Shown one piece after another: positions 1 through 8,941 of a DNA stretch of 64,000 bases (position 1 is its first letter; every line of letters begins with the position of its first letter). The stretch lies in assembly GCA_963787375.1 (NCBI GenBank), contig CAWBCR010000016.1, positions 186,001-250,000 on the forward strand, read 5' to 3'. The translations under genes and the position numbers were made by a program. Source of the stretch: CAWBCR01 sp963787375. GTDB taxonomy: Bacteria > Chloroflexota > Anaerolineae > Aggregatilineales > UBA3940. The notes below the pieces were generated by a model. The model was not told the DNA's origin and searched no databases. It saw only the letters and a list, made by a program, of their open reading frames with translations.

Positions 1-1036
1 CGTCGTTGACATCGTCGTCAAGCGCGCTGCGCAGCGCGAGGTCGATGATCCCGCCGGTCTCAGTCGCGTACTTGAGCACCAGCGCGTCCTGACGGGTCAT
101 CGCCAGCGTGATGATATCCGGTATCGGCAGCGACGGAACGTTCGTTGCGGCGGCTGTGGGCTCCGGCGTGCCCCCTTCAGATGGCGTTGGCGGCGGCGCA
201 GGCGTGATGACAATCGGCTGGTGCAGGTTGTCCAGCGGCCATGTGCCCATGCGCACCACGATTGCATTTTTGATCACAAGCTGTGTCGTCTGCTGGACGG
301 CCTTCTGGCCATTCTCGTTTGGAACGACCAGCATGGTCGTCCCAAAGACGCCCCTCTCTTCCTGGCCCACCGGGATCTGGATGTTTTGCAGCCCCAGCGC
401 GACAACCTCCGGGTCGTTCGTCAGGAGAATGCCGGTATTGGGCAGCTCTGTCTGAGTGGTCTCGTCGACCATGATGAAACGGAACGACATCATCAGGTCA
501 ACATGATCCCCCTCACGCAGCGCATACGCCACCGACGACAGCCGCGTGATAGGCATCGCGACCGCCACCATCCCCGAGGGGATCAGGAGGGCTGCATCCG
601 AGCCCATATCGGCAAGGCTGGTCGGCTGATCGCCGGGCGTGAGCATGAAGTTCATGATTGGCTCGCCGTTCAGAATGTCGACGCGGGCAATCCGCCCATC
701 GACCTGATCGAGGCCGGGGCCGCCGGTCTGATCGCTGACGACCAGCGCATCAATCGGCGGCGGGGCCTGATCCAGGATTGGCCACGGCATCACCGTGACA
801 TCCCCTGCGCTCAAGCGCGCCCCGCGCGGAATATCTCGCGCTGCAATGATCACATTGATCGTCGGCGGCGCCGTCGGCGGTGGGACCGTCGGTGGGGTGT
901 TATTGGCGGCCGGCTGGCCACCACCACCGCCGCCCAGGCTCTGCATCAAAAAGAGCCCGCCGACTACGATGAGGACGACGACAAGGATCAGTACGATGAG
1001 TATGATGCCGGTTCTTCGGCCACGGCCAGCGCCCAT
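1..1036 (-). CDS. cpaB: Flp pilus assembly protein CpaB/RcpC (C-terminus beyond window)
   Basis: CpaB/RcpC is an envelope component of the Tad (tight adherence) pilus secretion machine. The visible 345 residues show a short basic N-terminus, one membrane segment (about residues 10-32), a Gly/Pro/Thr-rich linker, then an SAF-type domain beginning near residue 58 (NVIIAARDIPRGARL) followed by the RcpC/CpaB region. The ATG at 1034-1036 follows an AGGAGAG ribosome-binding site. The gene runs off the left edge of the window without a stop. It is the last visible gene of a minus-strand series with TadG and TadE proteins, which supports the assignment. Family assignment is strong; the symbol is used in the generic sense. 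Confidence 0.88.
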   Translation of the reverse strand, partial: MGAGRGRRTGIILIVLILVVVLIVVGGLFLMQSLGGGGGGQPAANNTPPTVPPPTAPPTINVIIAARDIPRGARLSAGDVTVMPWPILDQAPPPIDALVVSDQTGGPGLDQVDGRIARVDILNGEPIMNFMLTPGDQPTSLADMGSDAALLIPSGMVAVAMPITRLSSVAYALREGDHVDLMMSFRFIMVDETTQTELPNTGILLTNDPEVVALGLQNIQIPVGQEERGVFGTTMLVVPNENGQKAVQQTTQLVIKNAIVVRMGTWPLDNLHQPIVITPAPPPTPSEGGTPEPTAAATNVPSLPIPDIITLAMTRQDALVLKYATETGGIIDLALRSALDDDVND

Positions 1037-1156
1037 AGTGGTCTCTCTCCTGAGTGTGGTTAGGCTGAGGGTACCTCAGGTACCGGGTAACAAATCTCTG
1101 CCATTCGCATGCCTGACTGTTCGAGATTCAGCCGCTCATTTACCCGGCATGCGTTC

Positions 1157-1184
1157 ATTATACGCCATTGTAAGTTGCGGGCAA
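1157..1184 (-). promoter_or_regulatory. Candidate sigma-70 promoter for cpaB
   Basis: On the minus strand a perfect TATAAT (1157-1162) lies 16 bases downstream of TTGCCC (1179-1184), giving a leader of roughly 115 bases before cpaB. It sits downstream of the tadG terminator hairpin, so cpaB could be transcribed separately from the genes before it. The -35 box matches the consensus in four of six positions. Confidence 0.42.
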
Positions 1185-1261
1185 ATGCATCTGCGGTCCT
1201 GATGGCGACTTCTGGTACACCCCATTGTGTTACGATTGCCAAAAAATAGCAAGCGGGCGAA

Positions 1262-1293
1262 CAAAGCCCCCGCCGCGCGATGCGAGCGGGGGC
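1262..1293 (-). terminator. Intrinsic terminator after tadG-like gene
   Basis: GCCCCCGC (1266-1273) pairs with GCGGGGGC (1286-1293). Read on the minus strand the stem is followed by TTTGTT. It lies just beyond the tadG-like stop codon. Confidence 0.6.
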
Positions 1294-1312
1294 CTGGATT
1301 AGACTGCCGCCG

Positions 1313-3316
1313 CTACTTGACCAGCGTAGGCCGAGCGTCCAGCGTGATCTTCCAGCCGAACGTGTCGTGCGTGCCGCCCACGTAGCTCACAAAGAGGCGT
1401 CCCCCATAGAACGGGATCGGGCGCGTGGGGTCCGACTCGCTCGGGATGGTGAACGTGTATGACGCCCACGCGTTGTCATTGGGAATGTTGAGTGGTCCCA
1501 GATAGTCGATTGTCTGGCCGCCGACATTCGGACAGTGGCTGCCACCGGTATTGTCGTCATAGCAGGCCGTCCAGTCGCTCTGCGGGATGGTGTCGAAGAA
1601 GAACGAAAGGGGCGGGCTGGCCCCTGAGTCGGCGTCGAACAGTTGGACGGTGAGCTGCTGACCCGAGAACTGCGGTCCCAGGTAGGCCAGCGGGATGTCG
1701 GTCCGGTAGTTGACGTTCGAGTTCATCGGCAGGTGGCCGATGCCAAACACGCCCACCCCGTCCGAGAGGTGGTAGTTGTTGCCACCGGCGCGCTCCCGCA
1801 GCAGGTACGTCTGCCGGGCGTTTACGTCGGACGGCGCAGTGTACAGCAGGTCGCCCCCATCTTCACTGCGTGCCGGGCCAGCCCACAGTTGGAAACCGTT
1901 TTCAGTTGCGCCGCTCAGGCCGCGGACTTGCAGATAGATGTCGCGGTTGCCGGTGGACGGATCGACATAGATGTTGGGCGTCTCGTTACCGCCGCCTTTC
2001 AGGGTGATGATAAAGTCGCCATTCCCCGAGCAGCCCAGCGCATCGCCATAAGTTGGGTGGGCGGCCCGGTATGCATTGCAATCTTCCGTAAGGGTCGATG
2101 GCTCGGCAACCGCGTTATAGCCTGCTATGCTATCCACGTTTGTATAGGCCGGCATGCGCTCCGCGAGCGGCGCGCCCGGCGAGACCCACTTCATGTCAGT
2201 AGCCTGCAACTCGGTAACCGCCTGGGCAGCTGTATAGGTCGTTCCAGCCGGCTGACCCGGGTCGTCTATCTTGCCGATGTAGTACGACAGGTCCTCTTCG
2301 CTCAGGCTGCCATCGGCCCCCTGCTTCAGGTAATACAGCCGGTACAGCGTCCGCGTGTTGTAGCGCGTGGTGTAGCTGGCCGGCTCTCCGCAGGTTCCAT
2401 CACCACCGCCGGCGCCATTACCGCGGTTCTCGTCCAACCGCACATACCAGAACGGGTTGCCGTCCACCGTTTCACCCGGTATGTTGATCAGGCACGGCTG
2501 CTTCCGGTCGTTGGTGTCGCTGCATGTGAGGGTAGTGGACAGCGTCCCATTGAGGTTGTAGACAGGGGAGTAGGTACCCTGTACGGGCTGGTTATAGGAA
2601 TCCGGGTCAAAAATCTCGACGCGCAGGTTGGTGTGATTCAACACAAAATCGGCCGGAATACGGATACGAAAGGTGTACACGCCATCCAGCTCGTTATACC
2701 AAGCAGAGGTAGTAGGCGTGTAGGGATCGCCGTAGCCGGTGCAGATCCCCGGCCCGAAGATCAACTCGTTGGAGCTCTTCAGGATGCCCAGCTCGCTCGT
2801 GTCGCTGGCGAAGATGTCGACCAGCGGCATGTATTCCGCCGTCGCCGTACTGATCAGCGGGATGTTGCCGAAGCCCACCAGCGACAGGAAGTATGTTTCT
2901 GTCTGCCAGTGCACCTCTACCGTGTAGCGCGTCGAGCCGGGGATGGTCCCCAGGCTGCGCTCCCCGCAGTAGTCGTGCGACGCCCAGAACGTCGGATCCT
3001 CGGGGGTCGCCGGGCAGGCGGCATCGGCAACATAGGCGGTGGGTATGCGGTTCATGCCCAGCACCTGCTGCCCACGCGTGTTGGCCGCATTCAGCGCATT
3101 GGCCAGGTTGTTGGTCGACGTCAGCTCGACCACGCCTGCCAGCGCCGCCGCGTCGACGGAGCGGTCCAGGTGCGATTTGCGCATGAACAGCACGCCAGCA
3201 TCGACTGCCAGCCCGCCGGCAACCAGCAGCCCGACCATGGCCACCGCCAGGATCGCCAGGATTTGCCCGGGGGGCTTGTCTTCGAGAAAACCGTGTTTCA
3301 GTCTTGGGTGTTCCAT
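1313..3316 (-). CDS. TadG-like pilus-assembly protein with large extracytoplasmic region
   Basis: The 667-residue protein begins with the TadE/TadG-family N-terminal segment: a polar stretch, then a hydrophobic helix (about residues 18-42, GQILAILAVAMVGLL) and a heptad-like region (FMRKSHLDRSVDAAALAG) typical of the Flp pilus-assembly TadG group. The remaining roughly 600 residues are a secreted-looking, Asp/Gly/Tyr-rich region in which I recognise no von Willebrand motif. The start at 3316 is preferred over one 63 bases upstream because the longer form would overlap the preceding gene and lacks family resemblance. It lies between the TadE gene and cpaB. A role as a minor pilin or pilus-associated surface protein is inferred from family and context. 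Confidence 0.78.
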   Translation of the reverse strand: MEHPRLKHGFLEDKPPGQILAILAVAMVGLLVAGGLAVDAGVLFMRKSHLDRSVDAAALAGVVELTSTNNLANALNAANTRGQQVLGMNRIPTAYVADAACPATPEDPTFWASHDYCGERSLGTIPGSTRYTVEVHWQTETYFLSLVGFGNIPLISTATAEYMPLVDIFASDTSELGILKSSNELIFGPGICTGYGDPYTPTTSAWYNELDGVYTFRIRIPADFVLNHTNLRVEIFDPDSYNQPVQGTYSPVYNLNGTLSTTLTCSDTNDRKQPCLINIPGETVDGNPFWYVRLDENRGNGAGGGDGTCGEPASYTTRYNTRTLYRLYYLKQGADGSLSEEDLSYYIGKIDDPGQPAGTTYTAAQAVTELQATDMKWVSPGAPLAERMPAYTNVDSIAGYNAVAEPSTLTEDCNAYRAAHPTYGDALGCSGNGDFIITLKGGGNETPNIYVDPSTGNRDIYLQVRGLSGATENGFQLWAGPARSEDGGDLLYTAPSDVNARQTYLLRERAGGNNYHLSDGVGVFGIGHLPMNSNVNYRTDIPLAYLGPQFSGQQLTVQLFDADSGASPPLSFFFDTIPQSDWTACYDDNTGGSHCPNVGGQTIDYLGPLNIPNDNAWASYTFTIPSESDPTRPIPFYGGRLFVSYVGGTHDTFGWKITLDARPTLVK

Positions 3317-3351
3317 ACCTTTAACAATCCCCTTATCTGATCGGCTTGCGG

Positions 3352-4554
3352 TTAGGGCGTCGTGAGGTCGTAGCCGCAACTGGTATCCGTGCGAACGAAT
3401 TCAAACGTGATAGTGCTGCTGGTAATTGCGTTGATGCGCACCACGGCGAAATTGCTGATCTGGTACTGCCACACCTGCCCGCTACCGTAGTCATGCAGGC
3501 CAGGATTGGCACCGGCTGCGTAGTTATACACGATGACGCGCAGGCTTCGTCCAACGTTCTTATGATTGTTCAACGCAGATGCAATATCGCCCGTTATGCT
3601 GGCCCCGGTAACCGCCGTAACCCAGTCGTTGCGGTGCATCGATGTGTCGGTACCGCTGGGATAGTCGCTGTCATATTCCAGGAAGCCGTTGGTGGCATCC
3701 AGACTGTTGCCCGGTGACCACAGTGAGCCTTTGGGGCTGGTTGTCTGAGCCAGCGGGCCTGTGCCGTTATTGACCAGATGCCAGGCCAGGAAAGCGAAGC
3801 CCTGCTGGAAACCAGCGCCACTAAACTCGACGTTGAGCGTGATGGGCCCGAACGTGTCGTCTTCCGACAGGCCGTTCAGCCAGGTGCTCTCGATGGCGAT
3901 CGGGTAGGCACTGCACCCCGCCGAAAGCTGGCTGATCGTCTGGATCTCGATTTCCTGTTCGATCACGCTGTACGCCGACAGCGGCACGCGCCCCGATGCC
4001 TCGCCTGGAATACGGAAGAACGGCAGGTTGAGCAGTGTGGTAACACGGTAATAAACCGCCACCACCACCATGCGCGAGCCGTTGATCGCCTGCCATTGGC
4101 TGTTCGTTCCCTCGCCCTTCAGGTCGGTCAGCACTGTGGCAGGATCGACCCGCTCGGTGCAATCGGTTCCATAAACACAGGCGACCGCCGTGCCCCACGG
4201 CAGAGCTACAGTGTGGCCGCTCCAGTTCCAGTTCGTGGTTGAAGTTGCTTCCACGACAGGCCGGACGACCAGCACGGACATTTGCGCCGAGTCGATGGTC
4301 ATATCTTGCGCCAGCGTTTGCTTGACGATGTCCGCAACGCCGGAGTCGGTGCCGCCGGCTGCGCCAAAGCGCGCGCCCTCGCGGGCGGCCAACTGGATGC
4401 GGTTGTACGCCGTCAGCAGGTTGCTGACTTCCAGCACGCCGGCCAGGATTAACAGCAAAACCGGCAGGACAAGTGCAAACTCGGCCAGGCTCTGCCCGCG
4501 CTTGCCGCGCCGCTGTGATACATGTCGCTCATGTGGTGGTGGTAGTTTGCCCAA
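3352..4554 (-). CDS. TadE-family pseudopilin-like protein with extended C-terminal domain
   Basis: The 400-residue protein has the TadE signature after a basic leader: GQSLAEFALVLPVLL around residues 20-35, with the conserved Glu, followed by ARFGAAGG. TadE proteins are processed by a prepilin peptidase and act as minor pseudopilins. Typical TadE proteins are 130-200 residues; here about 200 extra residues follow, apparently an added extracellular domain. The start must be the TTG at 4554: an in-frame stop lies 18 bases upstream, no ATG or GTG exists before the hydrophobic core, and GAGG sits seven bases upstream. It is encoded just before the TadG-like gene in the same direction. Confidence 0.82.
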   Translation of the reverse strand: MGKLPPPHERHVSQRRGKRGQSLAEFALVLPVLLLILAGVLEVSNLLTAYNRIQLAAREGARFGAAGGTDSGVADIVKQTLAQDMTIDSAQMSVLVVRPVVEATSTTNWNWSGHTVALPWGTAVACVYGTDCTERVDPATVLTDLKGEGTNSQWQAINGSRMVVVAVYYRVTTLLNLPFFRIPGEASGRVPLSAYSVIEQEIEIQTISQLSAGCSAYPIAIESTWLNGLSEDDTFGPITLNVEFSGAGFQQGFAFLAWHLVNNGTGPLAQTTSPKGSLWSPGNSLDATNGFLEYDSDYPSGTDTSMHRNDWVTAVTGASITGDIASALNNHKNVGRSLRVIVYNYAAGANPGLHDYGSGQVWQYQISNFAVVRINAITSSTITFEFVRTDTSCGYDLTTP

Positions 4555-4668
4555 GGCAACACCTCGCTCTCATGACTCTTGCCGACCGGCCCGGCGCATT
4601 TCTCAGGCACTCGCGCCCCTCATACGCAGGGTGGGCCGGTTGGCCGGTTCCGACGATGGCGCACGACG

Positions 4669-5364
4669 CTAGCGAACCAGTCCCGTCACAGCATCGATTG
4701 TGACTTCACACACGGCCAGCGGATTGCTAGGCGACTTGACACTCATTTTCCACAGCAGGATGCGGTTCTCAGCCGCGGCAGACAGCCGTATCTCAGCCTG
4801 CGCGTCCGGCTCGCTGTCAAACGTCGTCTGGCAGGTTTCGAGCAGCTTGGCGACTGCCTGAGGGCTATCGATCTGCCAGCTCTGATCGCTGAGCAGCGGT
4901 GGAGCCGACTGCCACGCTTCCCGCCCCACAATGTGCACTGCCTTGCCCCTGTCGACGGTGACGGTCGCCATCTCATTCGTGGCCGGTAGATAGAAGTAGA
5001 AGGTCCACCCGGTCCGGCCCGCGTCCAACTCAGCCGTATCGATGTTGGGTGTCCACGCGCCAGCCCCGCTGGTCATCTGTGCGCCGGGATCAACCGCGCG
5101 TATCGCCTCAACCGCCGGAGGATACGCCTCGCGGGCCGTCGGTATCGAGAAATCAACCGGGACGGCCGTGGGCTGCACTGCGGCTGATGCAGCCGGTCGC
5201 AGCAGCGGTGTCACCGTCAGCGCGCAGATCAAGCCCACAATCACCGTCGCCCCAAATGCGATCAGCATCTGTATCCCAGGCGTGAGCTCAAACCCCGGCC
5301 CGCGTTTTTCGTAGTCTTCCGGGCTAGTGCCAAGATCCTCGTTCGACCGGCTGAAGAGACTCAT
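4669..5364 (-). CDS. Single-pass membrane protein of the tad locus, unknown function
   Basis: I do not recognise a family for this 231-residue protein. It has about 30 polar N-terminal residues, one membrane helix (residues 31-53), a Pro/Ala linker and a soluble domain of about 170 residues. The ATG at 5364 is preferred over an in-frame ATG 27 bases upstream because GTGGGGA precedes it at good spacing and the protein then starts MSLFSRS. It sits between the two TadE-type genes in the same orientation, so a role in pilus or pseudopilin assembly is a guess from position only. Confidence 0.65.
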   Translation of the reverse strand: MSLFSRSNEDLGTSPEDYEKRGPGFELTPGIQMLIAFGATVIVGLICALTVTPLLRPAASAAVQPTAVPVDFSIPTAREAYPPAVEAIRAVDPGAQMTSGAGAWTPNIDTAELDAGRTGWTFYFYLPATNEMATVTVDRGKAVHIVGREAWQSAPPLLSDQSWQIDSPQAVAKLLETCQTTFDSEPDAQAEIRLSAAAENRILLWKMSVKSPSNPLAVCEVTIDAVTGLVR

Positions 5365-5386
5365 GTTTCCCCACTCTCTTGTGATG

Positions 5387-5421
5387 GCCACTCTCCCGGC
5401 GAAGCATGCCGGGAGAGTGGC
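5387..5421 (-). terminator. Perfect 14-bp stem hairpin after the DUF11 protein
   Basis: GCCACTCTCCCGGC (5387-5400) and GCCGGGAGAGTGGC (5408-5421) form a perfect stem with a 7-base loop, between the stop of the DUF11 protein and the next gene of the series. It has no U-tract on either side, so it may be an RNA-stability or attenuation element rather than a true terminator. Confidence 0.55.
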
Positions 5422-5435
5422 TACGTATCCCTAGC

Positions 5436-8400
5436 TCAGTTCACTGTGATGTTCACCGTCGCCGAATTCGGGTGCGGGTCAGGGCTGGGGTCCGGCAGCG
5501 CCGATGCCGTGACCGAAGCCGTATTGCCAATCGTCTGGCCGCTCGTTCCCGTTCTTGGCCTGCTGGTCAGCGTCATCGTAACTATCTGGCCTGAGGTCAG
5601 CGTTCCGATGTTCCAGATTCCGGTGGTGCAGGAATAGCTGCCAACCGACGCTGAACAACTCCTGCTTATCGAGTATGGCAGCAGATCGGTCACCTGAACA
5701 CCGGTCGTGCTCAACGGGCCATAGTTGTGCACGGTGATGGTGTAGTTCATATACTGGCCCACATTCGGTGTACTGTCATCCACCGATATCGTGACCCCAA
5801 GGTCCGCATAGGCGACAGTGACGTTCACCGTCTTGCTGTCCGAGTTGTTGCCTGACGTCAGATCAGGCCAGTCAGAGGCGTACACCGCAGCCGCGTTGCG
5901 GACGGTGCCGCCCCCCGTGCCGGCGTTGACAGTAGTGACCAGCGTCAGCGTCTCAGTCGCGCCGGAGTTCATCGTGCCGATGGTCCAGCGGCCATTGGCG
6001 GTGGTGAATGTGCCCTGGGTCGCCGTACCAGAGACGTACGTGACGCCAGTTGGTGTGTCCTGGATCACGACATTGGTCGTCTGGTCCGGGCCATTGTTTG
6101 TGACGGTGATCCGGTATGTGATCTGCTGGCCCTCATAGTAGGGCGAGCTGGTCTGTACGGTCTTCTGCACGCTCAGGTCTGCGTTCGGCGCGTGCACCGT
6201 CACACCAATCGACGCGTTGTTATTCGCGGCGTTGGTCTCGCCCTGGGTGCCTACCAGGTTCGAGGTGTTCATCGTGATGGTACTAGGGGCCGTGCCGACA
6301 TTCGGCCTGGCCGTGATGGTAATTGTCTTGGTCTGCCCGACGTTGATCGAGCCGATAGTCCACAGGCCGCTGCCGCTGTTGTAGGCCCCGCCGGCGGTGT
6401 CCGAGACGAAGGTCAGCCCGGCGACAACCGGAACGCTCATCGTCACATTGGTCGCCGGGTCGGGTCCGAGGTTCCGCGCGGTCACCGTGTATATGATCTG
6501 CTGGCCCTCATAGGGAGTGTTATCGTCCACGGCGAGCGTCGAGATCAGGTCCACGCCCGGCACGTACAGCGCTGCGCTGGCCTGATCGTTGCTGGGGAAG
6601 GGGTCTGTCTCGTTGACAGCGGTTACCTGCGCTGTGTTGTTGATAGTGGTGCCTGCCGTGGTTGCGCCCGGCGCTACGGTAAGAGTAAGCGTCTCCGACC
6701 CGTGCGCAGGGACAGTGCCCACATTCCAGCCGCCGGCCCCAAAGGTGCCTGAAGTGGCCGTGGCACTCACGACTGCGAGGTCTGCCGTCGAAGGCGTATC
6801 ACTGATTTGCACGCCGGTTGCGTCTGAATCGGCTGTGTTGTCAACCGTGATCGTGTAGATGGCCTGTTGGCCCACATCCTGAGTCGCCGGGTTGACCGAC
6901 TTGGTGATCCCCAGATCAACACCGCCCGCGTAAATGACAAGCGATTTGGCGTTGTTGGCCGGGTTGGGGTCCGGCAGCGCGAGGTTGGTGGTCGCCACGC
7001 TGGCCGGATTCGTGATCGTGCCGGCACCTGTTACTGTCAAGGTAAGGTCAAACGTCGACGAGCCGCCTGCTGTCAGTGTGCCTATCGAACACACCCAGGA
7101 GCCAGCAGGAATGAGGCAGCCGCCCGGCGCAGTGTTTGCAGTCATTGTGCCAAGCCCGGCTGGCAGCGTGTCAGTCACCTCAATCTGGTCGGCGTCGCTG
7201 GGACCGTTGTTTTTCACAGTGATGGTGTACGTGACCGTTCCACCCACTGCGGGCATGATGGGTAGGGCCGTCATTCCCACCAGCTCAAGGTCTGATTGGT
7301 CCTGGATGGTCATCGGCTGTGTGGCGGAAGCAGTGGCATTGTTCTGCTCGCGCGTGAGGTCGTACACCTCGCTGCCGACGTCGCCTGCTTCGTTAATCAC
7401 ATCGGTAGGGTCAACCCAGGCATAGATGTAGTAGATCTCCGCTGAAGGGAAGTTTGCCGTGATAGTGACCGTGGTGCTTGATTGTAGCGCCAGGTCGGTG
7501 AAGCTCGTTTCGCCGATCTGTGTTACGCCCGACAGTGGAGTTTGTAGATTCACCGCCGCACCGGTACTGTAGTACAACCGCACCAGAACGTTCGTTCCGG
7601 TTACGCTTTGCTCGCCCTGGTTCTTCACCACAATGGTGAAGGTGATATCCTGGCCAGGCGCAGCCGTGGAGACAGACGGAGTCACGCTTTCGACTATAAG
7701 ATCAGGAGGCACTGGCACGCCAAGGGTCGGCACCGGGGGCAGGTTGGGCGGCAGAATGGCCTCACGTTGAAGCCCTGTGCTGCCAAACCCTTCGTTCGTC
7801 ATGATCGCCGCCGCCGTCAGCCTCAGTGATGGCACGATAGCACTGACCAGCGGCGTCACCATGCCCACGCGGTACTCAATCTGCACGACGACTTTTTGCT
7901 CCGGTTTCCCCGCGAACCCACGGAAGAGCTCTGCATTGGTGCCGCTGCCCCCTGTGGTTGTGTAGCCGTAAGCAGAATAAGTCCCTGTGTACAGATCAAA
8001 CTGCGGATGGGGATAGCTACCATAGTTCGGGTCGCTGACCGCGAAACCACGCTGGAAGGTCGATGACGGATCCACCGAATCGCCAACACCGCTGACCACA
8101 ATCTGATAGTAGTTTGGTTCACCTGACGAAGCCGTCGGGTCGAGCGGCAGGCCGGTCAACCCCCTGATCGTCTGGTCTTCGACCGAGCACGTACGCGCGT
8201 TGCGATACGGCTGGTAGTAGCTTGGATTGGCAGGCGTTGGATCTGCCGGGTCGTCGTTGAAAAGCGGCCAACACGGTGCAATGCGCTCCAGCGGGTTGGT
8301 CGAGCCGACCACCCAACCGTGCATTGGGTTGTCGCCATAGTCAGAGATCCACTGCCCGGTGACGGCATAGCGAGCCCCTCGCCGAGCCGCATTCTGGAGA

Positions 8401-8540
8401 GTGATGTAGGCCTGCATAATGCGAGCCACTTCGATAATCATCACAAGCAGCAGCAGAAATACCAGCGCCGTGAGTGTGAACTCGACCAGCGCCTGCCCCC
8501 GCCGATGGTTGTTTGGTCTTATCAGGTCTGGACGTAACAT
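5436..8540 (-). CDS. TadE N-terminus fused to CARDB and five DUF11 repeats (putative surface fibre/adhesin)
   Basis: This 1034-residue protein starts like a TadE pseudopilin: basic leader, RGQALVEFTLTALVF around residues 14-28 with conserved Glu, then a hydrophobic helix and an AARRGARYA segment. After about 240 residues comes a CARDB-like domain (from DLIVESVTPS) and then five successive DUF11 repeats, each opening with a D-L motif and containing xxYTITVxNxGP. DUF11 and CARDB are beta-sandwich modules of bacterial surface proteins. The upstream GTG at 8552 is part of the ribosome-binding sequence (GTGAGGTC), so the ATG at 8540 is chosen. It is the first gene of the tad series. A surface fibre displayed through the Tad system is inferred. 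Confidence 0.82.
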   Translation of the reverse strand: MLRPDLIRPNNHRRGQALVEFTLTALVFLLLLVMIIEVARIMQAYITLQNAARRGARYAVTGQWISDYGDNPMHGWVVGSTNPLERIAPCWPLFNDDPADPTPANPSYYQPYRNARTCSVEDQTIRGLTGLPLDPTASSGEPNYYQIVVSGVGDSVDPSSTFQRGFAVSDPNYGSYPHPQFDLYTGTYSAYGYTTTGGSGTNAELFRGFAGKPEQKVVVQIEYRVGMVTPLVSAIVPSLRLTAAAIMTNEGFGSTGLQREAILPPNLPPVPTLGVPVPPDLIVESVTPSVSTAAPGQDITFTIVVKNQGEQSVTGTNVLVRLYYSTGAAVNLQTPLSGVTQIGETSFTDLALQSSTTVTITANFPSAEIYYIYAWVDPTDVINEAGDVGSEVYDLTREQNNATASATQPMTIQDQSDLELVGMTALPIMPAVGGTVTYTITVKNNGPSDADQIEVTDTLPAGLGTMTANTAPGGCLIPAGSWVCSIGTLTAGGSSTFDLTLTVTGAGTITNPASVATTNLALPDPNPANNAKSLVIYAGGVDLGITKSVNPATQDVGQQAIYTITVDNTADSDATGVQISDTPSTADLAVVSATATSGTFGAGGWNVGTVPAHGSETLTLTVAPGATTAGTTINNTAQVTAVNETDPFPSNDQASAALYVPGVDLISTLAVDDNTPYEGQQIIYTVTARNLGPDPATNVTMSVPVVAGLTFVSDTAGGAYNSGSGLWTIGSINVGQTKTITITARPNVGTAPSTITMNTSNLVGTQGETNAANNNASIGVTVHAPNADLSVQKTVQTSSPYYEGQQITYRITVTNNGPDQTTNVVIQDTPTGVTYVSGTATQGTFTTANGRWTIGTMNSGATETLTLVTTVNAGTGGGTVRNAAAVYASDWPDLTSGNNSDSKTVNVTVAYADLGVTISVDDSTPNVGQYMNYTITVHNYGPLSTTGVQVTDLLPYSISRSCSASVGSYSCTTGIWNIGTLTSGQIVTMTLTSRPRTGTSGQTIGNTASVTASALPDPSPDPHPNSATVNITVN

Positions 8541-8679
8541 GCTAGACCTCACCTTTATCTGGCTCTATCCGGGTTTGCCCGCGTTGACCTGTTCATTCGT
8601 CTATGTAAAATCCAAGAACACCGGCTGGCTGGTGGGCCGGCGGCGTTCAGGACAGACGATCAGATAGGGTCGGGATTGC

Positions 8680-8712
8680 ATCTTCCACCGCCCAACATGA
8701 CGGGTGGAAGAT
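8680..8712. repeat. Inverted repeat in the tad operon leader
   Basis: ATCTTCCACC (8680-8689) and GGTGGAAGAT (8703-8712) form a perfect 10-bp stem with a 13-base spacer. If transcription of the tad operon starts near the TATAAT at 8745, this hairpin lies in its 5' leader. It could be an operator or an RNA structure; the sequence does not decide. Confidence 0.45.
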
Positions 8713-8867
8713 CCGTACACGTTTACACTGGTTAATGTATCAACATTATATACGTAGTCCTGGTTCTGAGCATATAGGAATTTGGCCCTAGCTGATGTTA
8801 TCCGCCGAAGCGCGGAATTCCTGCGGCCTACTGGCCGTCTGTCGCGTTTCCGACCCCGCCCGAGGTA

Positions 8868-8876
8868 TGATATACT
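8868..8876 (+). promoter_or_regulatory. Extended -10 promoter of the ECF sigma factor gene
   Basis: TGATATACT is an extended -10 element (TGn plus TATACT), about 65 bases before the sigma factor start. The region 17 bases upstream (TTCCGA) is a weak -35. This would make the ECF gene dependent on the housekeeping sigma factor. Confidence 0.4.
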
Positions 8877-8941
8877 TGCTGAATGAAACCCGGCTTGCAG
8901 AGGCCGGATAGTGTATCCTCCAGGCATGAAACGCATCTAAT

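Larger units (their letters stand above)
8553..8941. other. Divergent intergenic region between tad operon and ECF sigma factor
   Basis: This 389-base region separates the minus-strand tad genes from the plus-strand sigma factor. It contains a minus-strand TATAAT at 8745-8750 without a good -35, a 10-bp stem inverted repeat (8680-8712) and an extended -10 for the sigma factor (8868-8876). I see no coding potential that looks real. Confidence 0.5.

Noticed and set aside
1643..3340. Long plus-strand open frame antisense to the TadG gene
   Set aside because: No family resemblance, His/Arg/Val-rich shadow composition, no ribosome-binding site; the minus strand carries the recognisable protein.
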